Positions 1 through 7,819 are shown, counted from the stretch's first letter. The stretch is DNA of 64,000 nt from Gemmatimonadaceae bacterium (GCA_020851455.1 JADZCT010000041.1:114960-178959), one strand, 5' to 3'. Notes: generated by a model not told the origin, from the sequence alone. Translations and numbers: made by a program.

Positions 1-87
1 GTCTCGCGACGCCACTCCATGGAACGGGGGCCCCAGTATCACCTCTATCTCGTCGTCATTTCTTCCGGAAATGCGGAACCGTGCGCC

Positions 88-624
88 TCAGGGCTCCAGC
101 GGCCCCGGCGGCTTCCGGGTTGCCTTTGGCTTCGACGAATCCGGCCTGGGCGGCACCGTCACCCTGGACGAGGCCGGTGCCAGCGTGCCGCGCGCTCCAC
201 GTGCCGGGTTGTGCCGCATCATGGACGAATCCTGCACCAGCACACCGTGCGCAGCCCTGCCGGCCGGCGAGAGCGTGTTCATGAGCTGCTTGCCTTCCTG
301 AGCTGGCTGGCCCATCAGGAGCGTCGCATCGCGCGGCCGCGTGCGAAGGGCGGTTCCGCAATCCGTCGGCGCCGGTTGCTGCCGCTCGGGCACGCCGCGA
401 AGCCATACGCGGCACATCCCTGCCGGTGGCCACGCGGACTCGGGGATGGCAACGCTCGCGGTGTCCTGGCCTGGTGGCACCGCCTGCGCCACCAATACCG
501 GCGCCGCAAACGCTGTCGCAACACACGCCACGATTACGCTACCTCGTGCCACCGCGCCTCCGAAAGCTGCAACTGTACCCCGTCCGGGACGACCCAGCCA
601 CCACTCGCGCCACGCACGAGCCAT
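88..624 (-). CDS. Secreted protein with CRVW motif, function unknown
   Basis: A 178-residue product. Residues about 25-48 form a hydrophobic segment followed by an Ala-rich stretch, as in a signal peptide or N-terminal anchor. A short conserved-looking block at about 66-89 reads PPAGMCRVW ... PAPTDC, with two cysteines (C71 and C89) flanking Trp, Gly and Pro residues. I recall this block from many uncharacterised secreted proteins of Gemmatimonadota and related phyla. The C-terminal 80 residues are rich in Pro, Lys and Arg and look disordered. I chose the ATG at 624 over an upstream extension that would run into pfkA; an AGGG lies six bases before it. It is downstream of pfkA on the same strand, about 90 bp away. 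No function can be assigned; export is inferred from the N-terminus. Confidence 0.6.
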   Translation of the reverse strand: MARAWREWWLGRPGRGTVAAFGGAVARGSVIVACVATAFAAPVLVAQAVPPGQDTASVAIPESAWPPAGMCRVWLRGVPERQQPAPTDCGTALRTRPRDATLLMGQPAQEGKQLMNTLSPAGRAAHGVLVQDSSMMRHNPARGARGTLAPASSRVTVPPRPDSSKPKATRKPPGPLEP

Positions 625-713
625 GAATCGCCCTGTCCAAGGTACTACCCGCACTCCCGGCAGTGGTTCGCCGGCTTTTCCGTCGTGATACCGAAAAGGA
701 ACCGGCGCGCGGA

Positions 714-1793
714 TCAATCGCCAAAGCTGATGCCCGTGTGACGCGCAGTGCGCACGATATCGTGGTTGGGGTCCACCCGCCGAGGGGTGCGAAGCGCCTC
801 CTCGATGGGAATCGTCACGATGTGCGGCGAGTGGAGCGCGACCATCTGCCCCCACTTCCCGGCCTCCACCGCCTCGACGGCCGCGCCGCCAAACCGCGTG
901 GCGAGCAGGCGGTCGTAACCGGTAGGCATTCCCCCCCGCTGGAGATGCCCCAGAACTATCGTGCGGCACTCCTTGCCGGTGCGCTTCTCGATCTCGTACG
1001 CTACGCGCTCGCCCACCCCGCCTACACGCCTGTCCTGCCCGGGGAGCGATGCTCCAATGATTGATTCCTCGCCACCGCTGGGCACGGCGCCCTCGGCCAC
1101 CACCACCACGTCGAAGTGACGCCCACGCTGCTCGCGCGCCATGATGGCATCGGAGACCTTCTGGACGTCGTACGGGATCTCGGGAATCAGGATCACGTGT
1201 GCCGCGCCGGCGAGCCCCGCGTAGAGCGCGATGAACCCGGCGTGGCGCCCCATCACCTCGACGACGATCACGCGATCGTGGCTCTCGGCGGTCGTGTGCA
1301 GCTTGTCAATCGCGTCCATCGCCGTGGTCACGGCTGTGTCGAAGCCGAAGGTCGTGACCGTGCCGCTCACGTCGTTGTCTATCGTCTTCGGCACGCCCAC
1401 CACGCGCAGCCCCTTTTCCCACAGCCGCTGAGCAATGCGGAGACTGCCGTCGCCGCCAATCGCGATCACCGCGTTGATGCCAAGGTTGCGCGCGTTCTCG
1501 ATCAGCTCATCAGAACGATCCACCTCGACGAAGCTGCCGTCGGCCTGCTTCACGGGATACGAGAACGGGTTCCCGCGGTTGGTCGTGCGCAGGATGGTGC
1601 CGCCGAGGTGCCCGATGCCGCGCACGTCGTCGCGTCCCAGGGGGACGGTATCGTCGTCACCCAGGAGCCCGGCATAGCCCTTCCTGATGCCAAGCACATG
1701 CCAGCCGCGGTCAACCGCGGAAAGCACCGCGGCGCGGATCACCGCATTGAGGCCGGGGGCATCGCCGCCGCCCGTGGAAATCGCAACGCGCAT
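714..1793 (-). CDS. pfkA: 6-phosphofructokinase (ATP-dependent type)
   Basis: A 359-residue cytoplasmic enzyme that phosphorylates fructose 6-phosphate to fructose 1,6-bisphosphate, the committed step of glycolysis. Visible motifs are the N-terminal nucleotide loop STGGGDAPGLNA (6-17), GGDGS (113-117) and the catalytic PKTIDND (135-141), followed by MGRHAGF and GHLQRGG. Glycine in GGDGS is the residue that usually marks ATP rather than pyrophosphate as donor. The lysine in PKTIDND is shared with pyrophosphate enzymes and with actinobacterial-type (group III) ATP enzymes. Length is normal for the long bacterial form. The gene lies 21 bp downstream of the selenoprotein-like gene on the same strand, so the two may be cotranscribed. 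The donor assignment is from these residues only. Confidence 0.95.
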   Translation of the reverse strand: MRVAISTGGGDAPGLNAVIRAAVLSAVDRGWHVLGIRKGYAGLLGDDDTVPLGRDDVRGIGHLGGTILRTTNRGNPFSYPVKQADGSFVEVDRSDELIENARNLGINAVIAIGGDGSLRIAQRLWEKGLRVVGVPKTIDNDVSGTVTTFGFDTAVTTAMDAIDKLHTTAESHDRVIVVEVMGRHAGFIALYAGLAGAAHVILIPEIPYDVQKVSDAIMAREQRGRHFDVVVVAEGAVPSGGEESIIGASLPGQDRRVGGVGERVAYEIEKRTGKECRTIVLGHLQRGGMPTGYDRLLATRFGGAAVEAVEAGKWGQMVALHSPHIVTIPIEEALRTPRRVDPNHDIVRTARHTGISFGD

Positions 1794-1814
1794 CGTCAGG
1801 TCACCAGTTGGCCG

Positions 1815-2051
1815 TCAGGGCACGGGGTAGAGCTTCTTGAGATCGGCCATCACCTCGCCGGGCATCGCATGCCGGCCAAGTTTCGACTTCTCGAACACGG
1901 GCCTGCCGTCCGCGACCACCTCGAAGCGACCGCCGCCCGACTCATCGAGCGTGACCTCCGCGCCGGGATATCGTTCACGAATCGAAGCCGCCAGACTGAC
2001 GGCTCGGGCTTCGTAGCTTCAGGAAACGCAGTACTCGATGGTGACACGCAT
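1815..2051 (-). CDS. SelW-like (Rdx family) selenoprotein, in-frame UGA read as selenocysteine
   Basis: Reading from the ATG at 2051, one open frame runs to a TGA at 1817-1815 if an internal TGA at 2021-2019 (codon 11) is decoded. The 78-residue product begins MRVTIEYCVS-U-SYEARA, giving the redox motif C8-x-x-U11 right after the first beta strand. This is where the Rdx/SelT-SelW-SelH thioredoxin-like family carries CxxC or CxxU. The rest (ESGGGRFEVVADGRPVFEKS, then KLGRHAMPGEV and a C-terminal DLKKLYPVP) matches the family: a GxFEV strand, a VFEKSKxGR turn and a final helix. Codon use stays coherent on both sides of the TGA. A hairpin suited to a bacterial SECIS follows immediately (see 1984-2012). 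The likely role is a small cytoplasmic thiol/selenol redox protein. The alternative is a CxxC gene broken by a nonsense mutation. The selA/B/C/D machinery is not in this window. Confidence 0.8.
1984..2012 (-). promoter_or_regulatory. Candidate bacterial SECIS hairpin within the SelW-like gene
   Basis: In the mRNA sense, six bases after the UGA, GAAGCC (2012-2007) pairs perfectly with GGCTTC (1989-1984). Inside it, after a three-base CGA bulge, GCC (2003-2001) pairs with GGC (1992-1990). This leaves an eight-base apical loop GTCAGTCT (2000-1993) that begins with G-U. The loop begins 18 nt after the UGA, inside the 16-37 nt window described for bacterial SECIS elements, which also require a G at the start of a small apical loop. 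An alternative register (CGAGCCG with CGGCTTCG, one bulged U) gives a similar loop position. Pairing was done by eye; no energy was calculated. Confidence 0.6.
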
Positions 2052-2090
2052 TTGCGGAGCCAGGTTGGGTAAACGTTGAATATCGGCACC

Positions 2091-2117
2091 TTGCGCCACG
2101 TGGCGCCACCGGCGCAA
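2091..2117. promoter_or_regulatory. Dyad in the divergent SelW-like / M20 intergenic region
   Basis: TTGCGCC (2091-2097) and GGCGCAA (2111-2117) are perfect inverted repeats. Between them is the 10-bp perfect palindrome GTGGCGCCAC (2100-2109), centred within half a base of the outer repeat. The site lies between two divergent genes, about 40 bp from the SelW-like start and 60 bp from the M20 start, where an operator would be expected. No regulator can be named, and in G+C-rich DNA such dyads can arise by chance. Confidence 0.3.
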
Positions 2118-2175
2118 TCGGCGTAGCGTTCCGTCCAGCAACCGCCGTTCGATTACCTGAGCAAGGAAAGACCAC

Positions 2176-3480
2176 GTGAAGATCCGGGCTCTTGCTGTGT
2201 CGGCAGCCGTGCTGGCGTTCGCCGCGCCTGCCTCCGCCCAGCGTCAGGACGCGCTCGCCGCCGAGATAGACCGCCAGGCCTCCGCGATGGCTGACCAGCT
2301 CGCTGCGTGGCGGCACGACATCCACGAGCATCCCGAACTGTCGTTCCAGGAAGTGCGCACGGCGAAGCTCGCCGCCGACCACCTGCGCTCGCTCGGCATC
2401 GAGGTGCGCACCGGCGTTGGCGGCAACGGCGTGGTTGGCGTGCTGAAGGGCGCGAAGCCTGGCCCGGTGGTGGCGCTCCGCGCCGACATGGACGCGCTTC
2501 CCGTGGCGGAGCAGGTGGCCGTGCCATACAAGTCAACGGTTCGCACGGTGTACAACGGCGTCGAGACCGGCGTGATGCACGCCTGCGGTCACGACATGCA
2601 CACGGCAATGCTGATGGGCACGGCGACCGTCCTGTCTCGGATGAAGGCGCAGCTTCCAGGTACTGTCGTCTTCCTCTTCCAGCCCGCGGAGGAGTCGCCA
2701 CCAAAGGGGGGCGCCGGGCCGATGATCGCTGACCGCGCGCTGGACAACCCGAAGGTGGATGCGGTCTTTGGCCTGCATGTGGGGCCGGGCCCGATCGGGA
2801 TGGTGCAGGTACGCGCGGGGCCGACCACCGCCGCATCCGACGCCTTCCGCCTCATCGTGCACGGGAAGCAGGCCCACGGCGCGTTCCCCGCCTCGGGCGT
2901 TGATCCCATTGTCGTGGGTTCGCAGATGGTGCTTGCCTTCCAGACGATCATCAGCCGCCAGGTGGACCTCACGACCGCGCCGGCGGTGATCACGGTCGGG
3001 GCGTTCCAGGGCGGACTTCGTGAGAACATCATCCCCGACAGCGTCTGGATGATCGGCACTATCCGCACCTACGACGAAGCCATGCGCAAGTCAATCCACG
3101 ACCGGATGCAGCTCATCGCGACCGACATCGCCCACTCCGCGGGCGCAACGGCAAGCATGACGATCACGCGCGGCTACGACGTGACGATGAACGATACCGG
3201 CCTGGTGGCCCGGATGACGCCCACCCTGGAGCGCGTGGCTGGCAAGGACCGGTTTGGCGAGTCGCGGCCAAGCGTGGCTGGCGAGGATTTCTCCCGCTTT
3301 GCCGCGCGCGTGCCAGGAATGTTCGTCAGTCTGGGCGTCACGCCGGCCAACCTCGACTGGCGCACTGCGGCAGTGAACCATTCGCCGCTCTTCCAGGGCG
3401 ATGACTCCGCGCTCCCGGTTGGGGTGCGCGTGATGGCCGCCCTGGCGGTGGATTACCTGCGGAGCGGGCGGACCCGGTAA
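2176..3480 (+). CDS. Exported M20D-family amidohydrolase
   Basis: A 434-residue metal-dependent amidohydrolase of the IAA-amino-acid / hippurate hydrolase (M20D) family, which removes N-acyl groups from amino acids. A signal peptide ends at the ASA-Q junction (about residues 19-22), so the enzyme is likely periplasmic or secreted. Metal-site motifs are DMDALPV, HACGHDMH (starting about residue 135, with the bridging Cys typical of M20D), FQPAEES (the general base Glu) and GLHV. The dimerisation domain lies about residues 210-320, and a late SVAGEDFSRF carries the last part of the active site. The start is GTG with AAGGAAAG six bases upstream. It is transcribed divergently from the SelW-like gene and ends 13 bp from a convergent lipoprotein gene. 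The physiological substrate is unknown. Confidence 0.88.
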   Translation: MKIRALAVSAAVLAFAAPASAQRQDALAAEIDRQASAMADQLAAWRHDIHEHPELSFQEVRTAKLAADHLRSLGIEVRTGVGGNGVVGVLKGAKPGPVVALRADMDALPVAEQVAVPYKSTVRTVYNGVETGVMHACGHDMHTAMLMGTATVLSRMKAQLPGTVVFLFQPAEESPPKGGAGPMIADRALDNPKVDAVFGLHVGPGPIGMVQVRAGPTTAASDAFRLIVHGKQAHGAFPASGVDPIVVGSQMVLAFQTIISRQVDLTTAPAVITVGAFQGGLRENIIPDSVWMIGTIRTYDEAMRKSIHDRMQLIATDIAHSAGATASMTITRGYDVTMNDTGLVARMTPTLERVAGKDRFGESRPSVAGEDFSRFAARVPGMFVSLGVTPANLDWRTAAVNHSPLFQGDDSALPVGVRVMAALAVDYLRSGRTR

Positions 3481-3492
3481 TCGCCCGGCCCG

Positions 3493-3771
3493 CTACTTCA
3501 TCACCTGCACACCGGTCGCGTTCGCGAGCCGTTCGATCGTCGAGTCCTGCTTGGCCACGACAATCGTGAGCGAGTCAAGCTTCTCCTGCATGGCGCCCAT
3601 GTTCACGCGAATATCATTCACCGCGTCGGCCGCCTCGAGGAGCTGGCCCTGCATCGCTGTGAGCGAATTCGGTGTTGCGCAACCGCCTGAGAGCGTCGCT
3701 CCTGCAACCGCGAGAACTACGGCTGCGCGCGACCGCGCGCCACGGGGTCCGCGGAGCACATGGATAATCAT
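3493..3771 (-). CDS. Small coiled-coil lipoprotein
   Basis: A 92-residue product with an Arg-rich N-terminus, a hydrophobic stretch and a lipobox-like ending LSGGC with Cys at residue 31, so probably lipid-anchored. The mature part (about 60 residues) has heptad-like hydrophobic spacing (MQGQLLEAADAV, MGAMQEKLDSLTIVV) consistent with a coiled coil. Size and layout recall Lpp- or YbgF-N-terminal-like periplasmic coiled coils, but I see no diagnostic motif. The start at 3771 was preferred to longer options because GGAGGG lies five bases upstream. It is convergent with the M20 gene and partly divergent from the pseudopilin gene. Confidence 0.65.
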   Translation of the reverse strand: MIIHVLRGPRGARSRAAVVLAVAGATLSGGCATPNSLTAMQGQLLEAADAVNDIRVNMGAMQEKLDSLTIVVAKQDSTIERLANATGVQVMK

Positions 3772-3902
3772 CTGACCCTCCGGTCGTAACGCGCGCCGCT
3801 CACCCGCGGCACCGCGGCGATTCGATGGCCTGCGCAATGTGGTGATGACGCATGGCACCGCGCGGGAACGTACATCATCGGGACGCCCGCCGGGAGCGCC
3901 CA

Positions 3903-4331
3903 GTGCCGTCGCGAAGTGCCAATACGCTCATAGAACTCGTCGTGACGCTCGCGCTGCTGGCGATTGCCGCGGCTGTTGCCGTGCCGAACATCGTAACGAT
4001 AGTTGACCGCCTGAACGTCCGGGCCGCCGCACACGAGGTGACGCTCGGACTCTGGACGGCGCGCAACGCGGCCTCGATGCGCGGCGAGAACGTGCAGGTC
4101 ACGATAGATGCCGGCACGGGGCGCATCCACGCGCTGGCCGGCGACGACACCATCTTCACGCGCGACCTCACCCGGCGCCGCGGCGTGCGCCTGGCGGTCA
4201 CCCGCACCTCGATTGCCTACGCGCCCACGGGCCTCGGCATCGGTGCGGCGAACACCACGATCGTCGTAACCCGCGGGCGTCGAGCCGACACCGTCACCAC
4301 ATCGCGGCTGGGGCGCGTCGCGATCCGTTGA
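3903..4331 (+). CDS. Orphan type IV pilin-like pseudopilin (GspH/FimT-like)
   Basis: A 142-residue protein with a class III signal: a short basic leader MPSRSA, then N-TLIEL and a long hydrophobic helix to VAVPNIV. Glu at +5 of the mature form (E11) is present. However, the cleavage site is Ala/Asn (SA-NTLIEL) instead of the usual Gly/Phe. The rest (a helix with RAAAHEVTLGLWTARNAASMRGENVQVTID, then beta strands) is the usual layout of GspH/FimT minor pseudopilins. I preferred the GTG at 3903 over the ATG at 3852 because it gives a normal-length leader and has GGGAG upstream. No other pilus or secretion gene is nearby. It probably acts in a type IV pilus or type II secretion pseudopilus encoded elsewhere. 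Confidence 0.68.
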   Translation: MPSRSANTLIELVVTLALLAIAAAVAVPNIVTIVDRLNVRAAAHEVTLGLWTARNAASMRGENVQVTIDAGTGRIHALAGDDTIFTRDLTRRRGVRLAVTRTSIAYAPTGLGIGAANTTIVVTRGRRADTVTTSRLGRVAIR

Positions 4332-4339
4332 CCGGCGCG

Positions 4340-5719
4340 CTAAGTCCCGAAATCGTACCCCGGCACCGAGATCCTCGGGATCGGCTGGCCGAGCACCCGC
4401 TCGATCGTGCGCACCATGGCGATCTCGTCGGCGCTCATGAAGGTGAACGCGTTGCCTGTCTTCGCAGCGCGTCCCGTACGGCCAATGCGGTGCACGTAGT
4501 CCTCGGCCTGCTGCGGCACGTCGTAGTTCACCACGTGAGTGATGTTCGAGATGTCGAGACCGCGCTGGGCGATGTCGGTCGCCACGAGCACTTTCGTCTT
4601 CCCCGACTTGAAGTCGGCGAGGGCCTTGGTCCGCTGGCCCTGCGTCTTGTCGGCATGCAGCGCATCGGCGTCTATACCGTCACGCTTGAGGTTGCGGACC
4701 ACGCGGTCGGCGCCATGCTTGGTGCGCGTGAACACGAGCACGGAGTCCATCTTGTGCTCGCCGATCAGCGCCGCCAGGAGCGACGTCTTCTTGTCGCGTG
4801 GGCATGGGTACACGTAGTGCTGCACGGTGGTTGCGGCGGCCGATCTTCGCCCCACCTGCACCACGACCGGCTTGCGCAGATACTTGCGGGCGAGCGCCTC
4901 GACTTCCGGGGGCATCGTTGCGCTGAAGAGCAGCGTCTGCCGGTACCGGTCAACCTGCGCCACAATCCGGCTGATCTGCGGCGCGAAGCCCATGTCGAGC
5001 ATCCGGTCGGCTTCGTCGAGCACGAGCACCTCGATCCGGTCGAACGAAACGTTCTGCTTCTCGAGGTGGTCGAGTAGCCGGCCCGGTGTCGCCACGACGA
5101 CGTCAACGCCGCCGCGGAGCGCCTTGGTCTGCGGCTCGTAACCGACGCCGCCGTAGACGCTCACCACCTTGAGCCCGCTGTGGCGGCCGTACTTGCGGAA
5201 GCTCTCCTCGACCTGCTGGCAGAGTTCGCGCGTGGGCGTGAGGATGAGAGCGCGCGTACGCGCCGGCCCGCCGGCGAGGCGCTCGACGATCGGGATCGTG
5301 AACGCTGCGGTCTTGCCCGTGCCCGTCATCGCCAGGCCGATCAGGTCCCGACCCTTGAGCGCGAGCGGCACGGCCTCCTGCTGTATGGGCGTCGGATGCG
5401 CGTATCCCGCGTCCTTAAGCGCCCGCAGCACCTGCGCCGACAGTCCGAGGTCGGCGAAGGTCGTAGACACGGTTGCGGCCTCTGCCGCGGCAAGCGCACC
5501 GCTGGGCTCCGGTGCGGGCCCGGAGCTTACGTCCTCCACGCCCGCCTCGATGAGCCGCTCCACCGCGGGCGCCACGGATCCGGCCGGACCGCCTTCGTCG
5601 TCGGGGTCGGAAATCGTGTCGGGGGCAGGCAGGGGCCCTTCATCCGCCGCCGCGCGGCCGGGAGCGTCGCCTTCAGCCCCCCCCAACAATCCGCGCAAGA
5701 AACCCAGTCGCTTCAGCAC
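4340..5719 (-). CDS. DEAD-box ATP-dependent RNA helicase
   Basis: A 459-residue helicase that uses ATP to unwind or remodel RNA. The first 85 residues are an acidic Pro/Ala/Asp-rich linker. The helicase core follows: Q motif (TPIQQEA), motif I MTGTGKT (about 131-137), Ia PTREL, II DEAD (VLVLDEADRMLDMGF), III SAT, and in the second RecA domain VFTRTKHGADR, ATDIAQRGLDI and HRIGRTGRA. There is little C-terminal extension, so RNA specificity is probably generic (RhlE-like). The start is GTG at 5719, just inside the end of the upstream hydrolase gene region, with AGG eight bases before it. The longer frame that runs antisense through the hydrolase reading is not credible. Its end is nine bases from the convergent pseudopilin gene. 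Confidence 0.92.
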   Translation of the reverse strand: MLKRLGFLRGLLGGAEGDAPGRAAADEGPLPAPDTISDPDDEGGPAGSVAPAVERLIEAGVEDVSSGPAPEPSGALAAAEAATVSTTFADLGLSAQVLRALKDAGYAHPTPIQQEAVPLALKGRDLIGLAMTGTGKTAAFTIPIVERLAGGPARTRALILTPTRELCQQVEESFRKYGRHSGLKVVSVYGGVGYEPQTKALRGGVDVVVATPGRLLDHLEKQNVSFDRIEVLVLDEADRMLDMGFAPQISRIVAQVDRYRQTLLFSATMPPEVEALARKYLRKPVVVQVGRRSAAATTVQHYVYPCPRDKKTSLLAALIGEHKMDSVLVFTRTKHGADRVVRNLKRDGIDADALHADKTQGQRTKALADFKSGKTKVLVATDIAQRGLDISNITHVVNYDVPQQAEDYVHRIGRTGRAAKTGNAFTFMSADEIAMVRTIERVLGQPIPRISVPGYDFGT

Positions 5720-5727
5720 TCCGAAAC

Positions 5728-6618
5728 CTAGCGCCGCGAACCGAGGAACTCCACGAGCATCGAGTTCACCCGGTCGGGAACCTCCTCCATCACCACGTGT
5801 CCACCGCCCTCCACCCACTCGAGGCGCCCGGCGGGCAGCCCGGTCACGATTGCCGCCGTGTCGCGCGGACGCACCGTGCGGTCGGCGGTGCCGAAGACGA
5901 CAAGCGTCTCGACCCCGAGTGCGCCAGCCATCGCTGGCGACAGCGGCTCCCACGGAAACTCGCGCAGCATCTGCAACTGCGCCCGCACCGTAGCCGGGAA
6001 CTGCGTCGGCGCCCAGTACTCGTCTACGTCGCGCGCGGTGAACCAGCCAAGCTTCCCGTGCACACGGCGCTGCACCATCTCCACCATCTGCCTCGTTACG
6101 AGCGCTGGGGCGAGATCGCCAACAATGGCGGGAACGATCTCGGGGATGAACGGCGCGTAAGCGGCCACCGGCGTCACCTGCCCGAATCCAACTGCGCCAA
6201 AGAGCCCCAGTTGCGCAGACCGTCCGCGAACGGCGAGTTCCGCCGCGATCCGTCCGCCCATTGACTGGGCGATCACGACGGGGCGGTCGAGGCCGAGGGC
6301 GTCGAACAGCGCTTCAATGTGGCCCGCGAAGGCGCCAAGCGAATACGCCCCCTTGGCCGAGGGTGCATCCGAGAGGCCGTGCCCCGGGAGGTCGGGCGCG
6401 TAGCACCGGTAACCCGCCGCAGCCAGCCCGCGCAGCGTATGCCTCCACAGGTACGCCGACACCCCCCAACCGTGCAGGAGCACCACGGGGAGGCCGTTCT
6501 CCGGCCCCGCCTCCACGACGCGCAGCGTGACGCCGCCGGGCAGCGTGACGCGCCGGGCCGTGATGCCCTCCCATCCGTGCGGAAACCATTCCGCGGGAGC
6601 CAGTCGCGTCGCTGTCAT
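5728..6618 (-). CDS. Alpha/beta hydrolase
   Basis: A 296-residue alpha/beta-hydrolase fold protein. The oxyanion region VLLHGWG (about 46-52), the LPGHGLSD loop and the nucleophile elbow AQSMGG (Ser119) are clear. A likely acid is in FGTADRTV (about residue 244), and the base His is in GGGHVVMEE near residue 274. The cap region is about 140-210. No signal peptide is visible, so it should be cytoplasmic. Such enzymes are usually esterases, lyases of C-C bonds or epoxide hydrolases, and the sequence does not tell which. It is directly upstream of the helicase gene on the same strand with no real gap, so the two are likely cotranscribed. Confidence 0.85.
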   Translation of the reverse strand: MTATRLAPAEWFPHGWEGITARRVTLPGGVTLRVVEAGPENGLPVVLLHGWGVSAYLWRHTLRGLAAAGYRCYAPDLPGHGLSDAPSAKGAYSLGAFAGHIEALFDALGLDRPVVIAQSMGGRIAAELAVRGRSAQLGLFGAVGFGQVTPVAAYAPFIPEIVPAIVGDLAPALVTRQMVEMVQRRVHGKLGWFTARDVDEYWAPTQFPATVRAQLQMLREFPWEPLSPAMAGALGVETLVVFGTADRTVRPRDTAAIVTGLPAGRLEWVEGGGHVVMEEVPDRVNSMLVEFLGSRR

Positions 6619-6661
6619 GGCTGCGGGCCCCGTGAAGCAGGAGCGCCGACGCCTCGTGGCG

Positions 6662-7819
6662 TCAGATCAGGTTGATGGGGCGCCCCGAGAGCCGCGCGAT
6701 CAGCCCCACGCGGAACGTGACGTCCGTCCAGCGATCGTCGCCCGCGTGCTCCGGCTCGATCGGGTAGGCCGCCCAGCACCAAGGGTTCGCGCTCCGGGGC
6801 GTGGCCATGCCCTTATGCGGGTGCCAGACGCCGTCACGGTCACAGTCGTCCATGAATCGCTCGTGCATCTTCACCCAGTTCTCGTTCCGCCGAAGGAAGC
6901 CGAGCCGCGCTACCAGCTCGAGCCACCCCAGCGCTGCGGGGACGTCGGCTTCCACTGCGTTGCGGTGCGGCAGTTCGTCGCCCAGCACCGCCAGCGGGAC
7001 ATTCACCAGCCGCTTCCCGATCAGCTGCACCTTCGCCTGCCGCGGCAGCGGCCGCACGAGCCACTTGTACAGCGCCTCCATCTCTTTGTAGTGCTCGCTC
7101 CGGAAGAGCGGCATGTGCGCCAGCATGTGGAGCGAGTGCACGGTGGGCGGGCACGCTTCCGCCGCAAGGACCTGCTTGTTGCCCACGCGGATCCACGGCT
7201 TCTCGGCAACGGGGCTGTCGAGGAAGCTGAAGATGCGCCCAAGGATCCTGCTGGCGGCGCCGCGCACGCGAGGGTCGCCCTCGAACCCCGCCTGGGCGAG
7301 CACTGCCGCGGCTGCCTCACGCAGCATCCGACGCGCAAGAGCCGGTGCGTCAGCATCCATTTTCCGCGATGCGGAGGGTGCGAGCTCGAACAGCAGAGCC
7401 GGGTCGTTGTCCTCGGCGAGAAGGCGGAAGAGCACACGCCGCGCCTGGTGGATGGGCGGCGATTCCTTGTCCCAGCCGAGCTCGACCAGCCTGCGCGTGG
7501 CGTGGATCGTGCCGATCCCAGCGCAGTCCGTCGCGCGGTGGGTCGGCAGCGCCAGCATTGCGTTGCCCCATGTGCCGTCAGCCGCCTGCGCAACCGCCAG
7601 CCGCAGCGCTGGCAGGAACGTGTACGGGAGGTTGGCGATCGCCGAGCCGGACTCTACCGGGAGGTCGGCGACTTCCTTGAACGAGCGGTACTTGATAGGC
7701 GCCGCGGCATGATCCAGCAGCCATCCCAAGCCAAAATCGAACGGCTCCAGCGGCGCAGGCAGAGGCGGAAAGACGCTCACTGTAGGCGCAGGCGGCAGTG
7801 CAACCACGGGCTCAGTCAT
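6662..7819 (-). CDS. Conserved hypothetical alpha-helical protein
   Basis: A 385-residue protein I do not recognise. It has no signal peptide or membrane segment. The sequence is mostly helix-forming, with regular segments such as LPYTFLPALRLAVAQAADGTWG and HATRRLVELGWDKESPPIHQARR. These repeat a small-helix pattern reminiscent of alpha/alpha-toroid proteins (prenyltransferase or squalene-cyclase-like repeats), but no QW or DxDD motif is present. The C-terminus is rich in Trp (NPWCWAAYPIEPEH). It lies just upstream of the alpha/beta hydrolase on the same strand with a 43-bp gap. The 170 bp between its start and the kinase gene end hold no feature I can support. Confidence 0.6.
   Translation of the reverse strand: MTEPVVALPPAPTVSVFPPLPAPLEPFDFGLGWLLDHAAAPIKYRSFKEVADLPVESGSAIANLPYTFLPALRLAVAQAADGTWGNAMLALPTHRATDCAGIGTIHATRRLVELGWDKESPPIHQARRVLFRLLAEDNDPALLFELAPSASRKMDADAPALARRMLREAAAAVLAQAGFEGDPRVRGAASRILGRIFSFLDSPVAEKPWIRVGNKQVLAAEACPPTVHSLHMLAHMPLFRSEHYKEMEALYKWLVRPLPRQAKVQLIGKRLVNVPLAVLGDELPHRNAVEADVPAALGWLELVARLGFLRRNENWVKMHERFMDDCDRDGVWHPHKGMATPRSANPWCWAAYPIEPEHAGDDRWTDVTFRVGLIARLSGRPINLI

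Noticed and set aside
1..87. Possible gene running off the left edge
   Set aside because: A short minus-strand ATG (near 20) opens only six codons before the edge. There is too little to support a call.
88..969. Long minus-strand frame through pfkA
   Set aside because: Only the part from the ATG at 624 looks like a protein. The upstream extension runs through pfkA in another frame.
1850..2382. Minus-strand frames across the selenoprotein-like locus
   Set aside because: They are shadows in other frames. Only the frame with the single internal TGA gives the Rdx protein.
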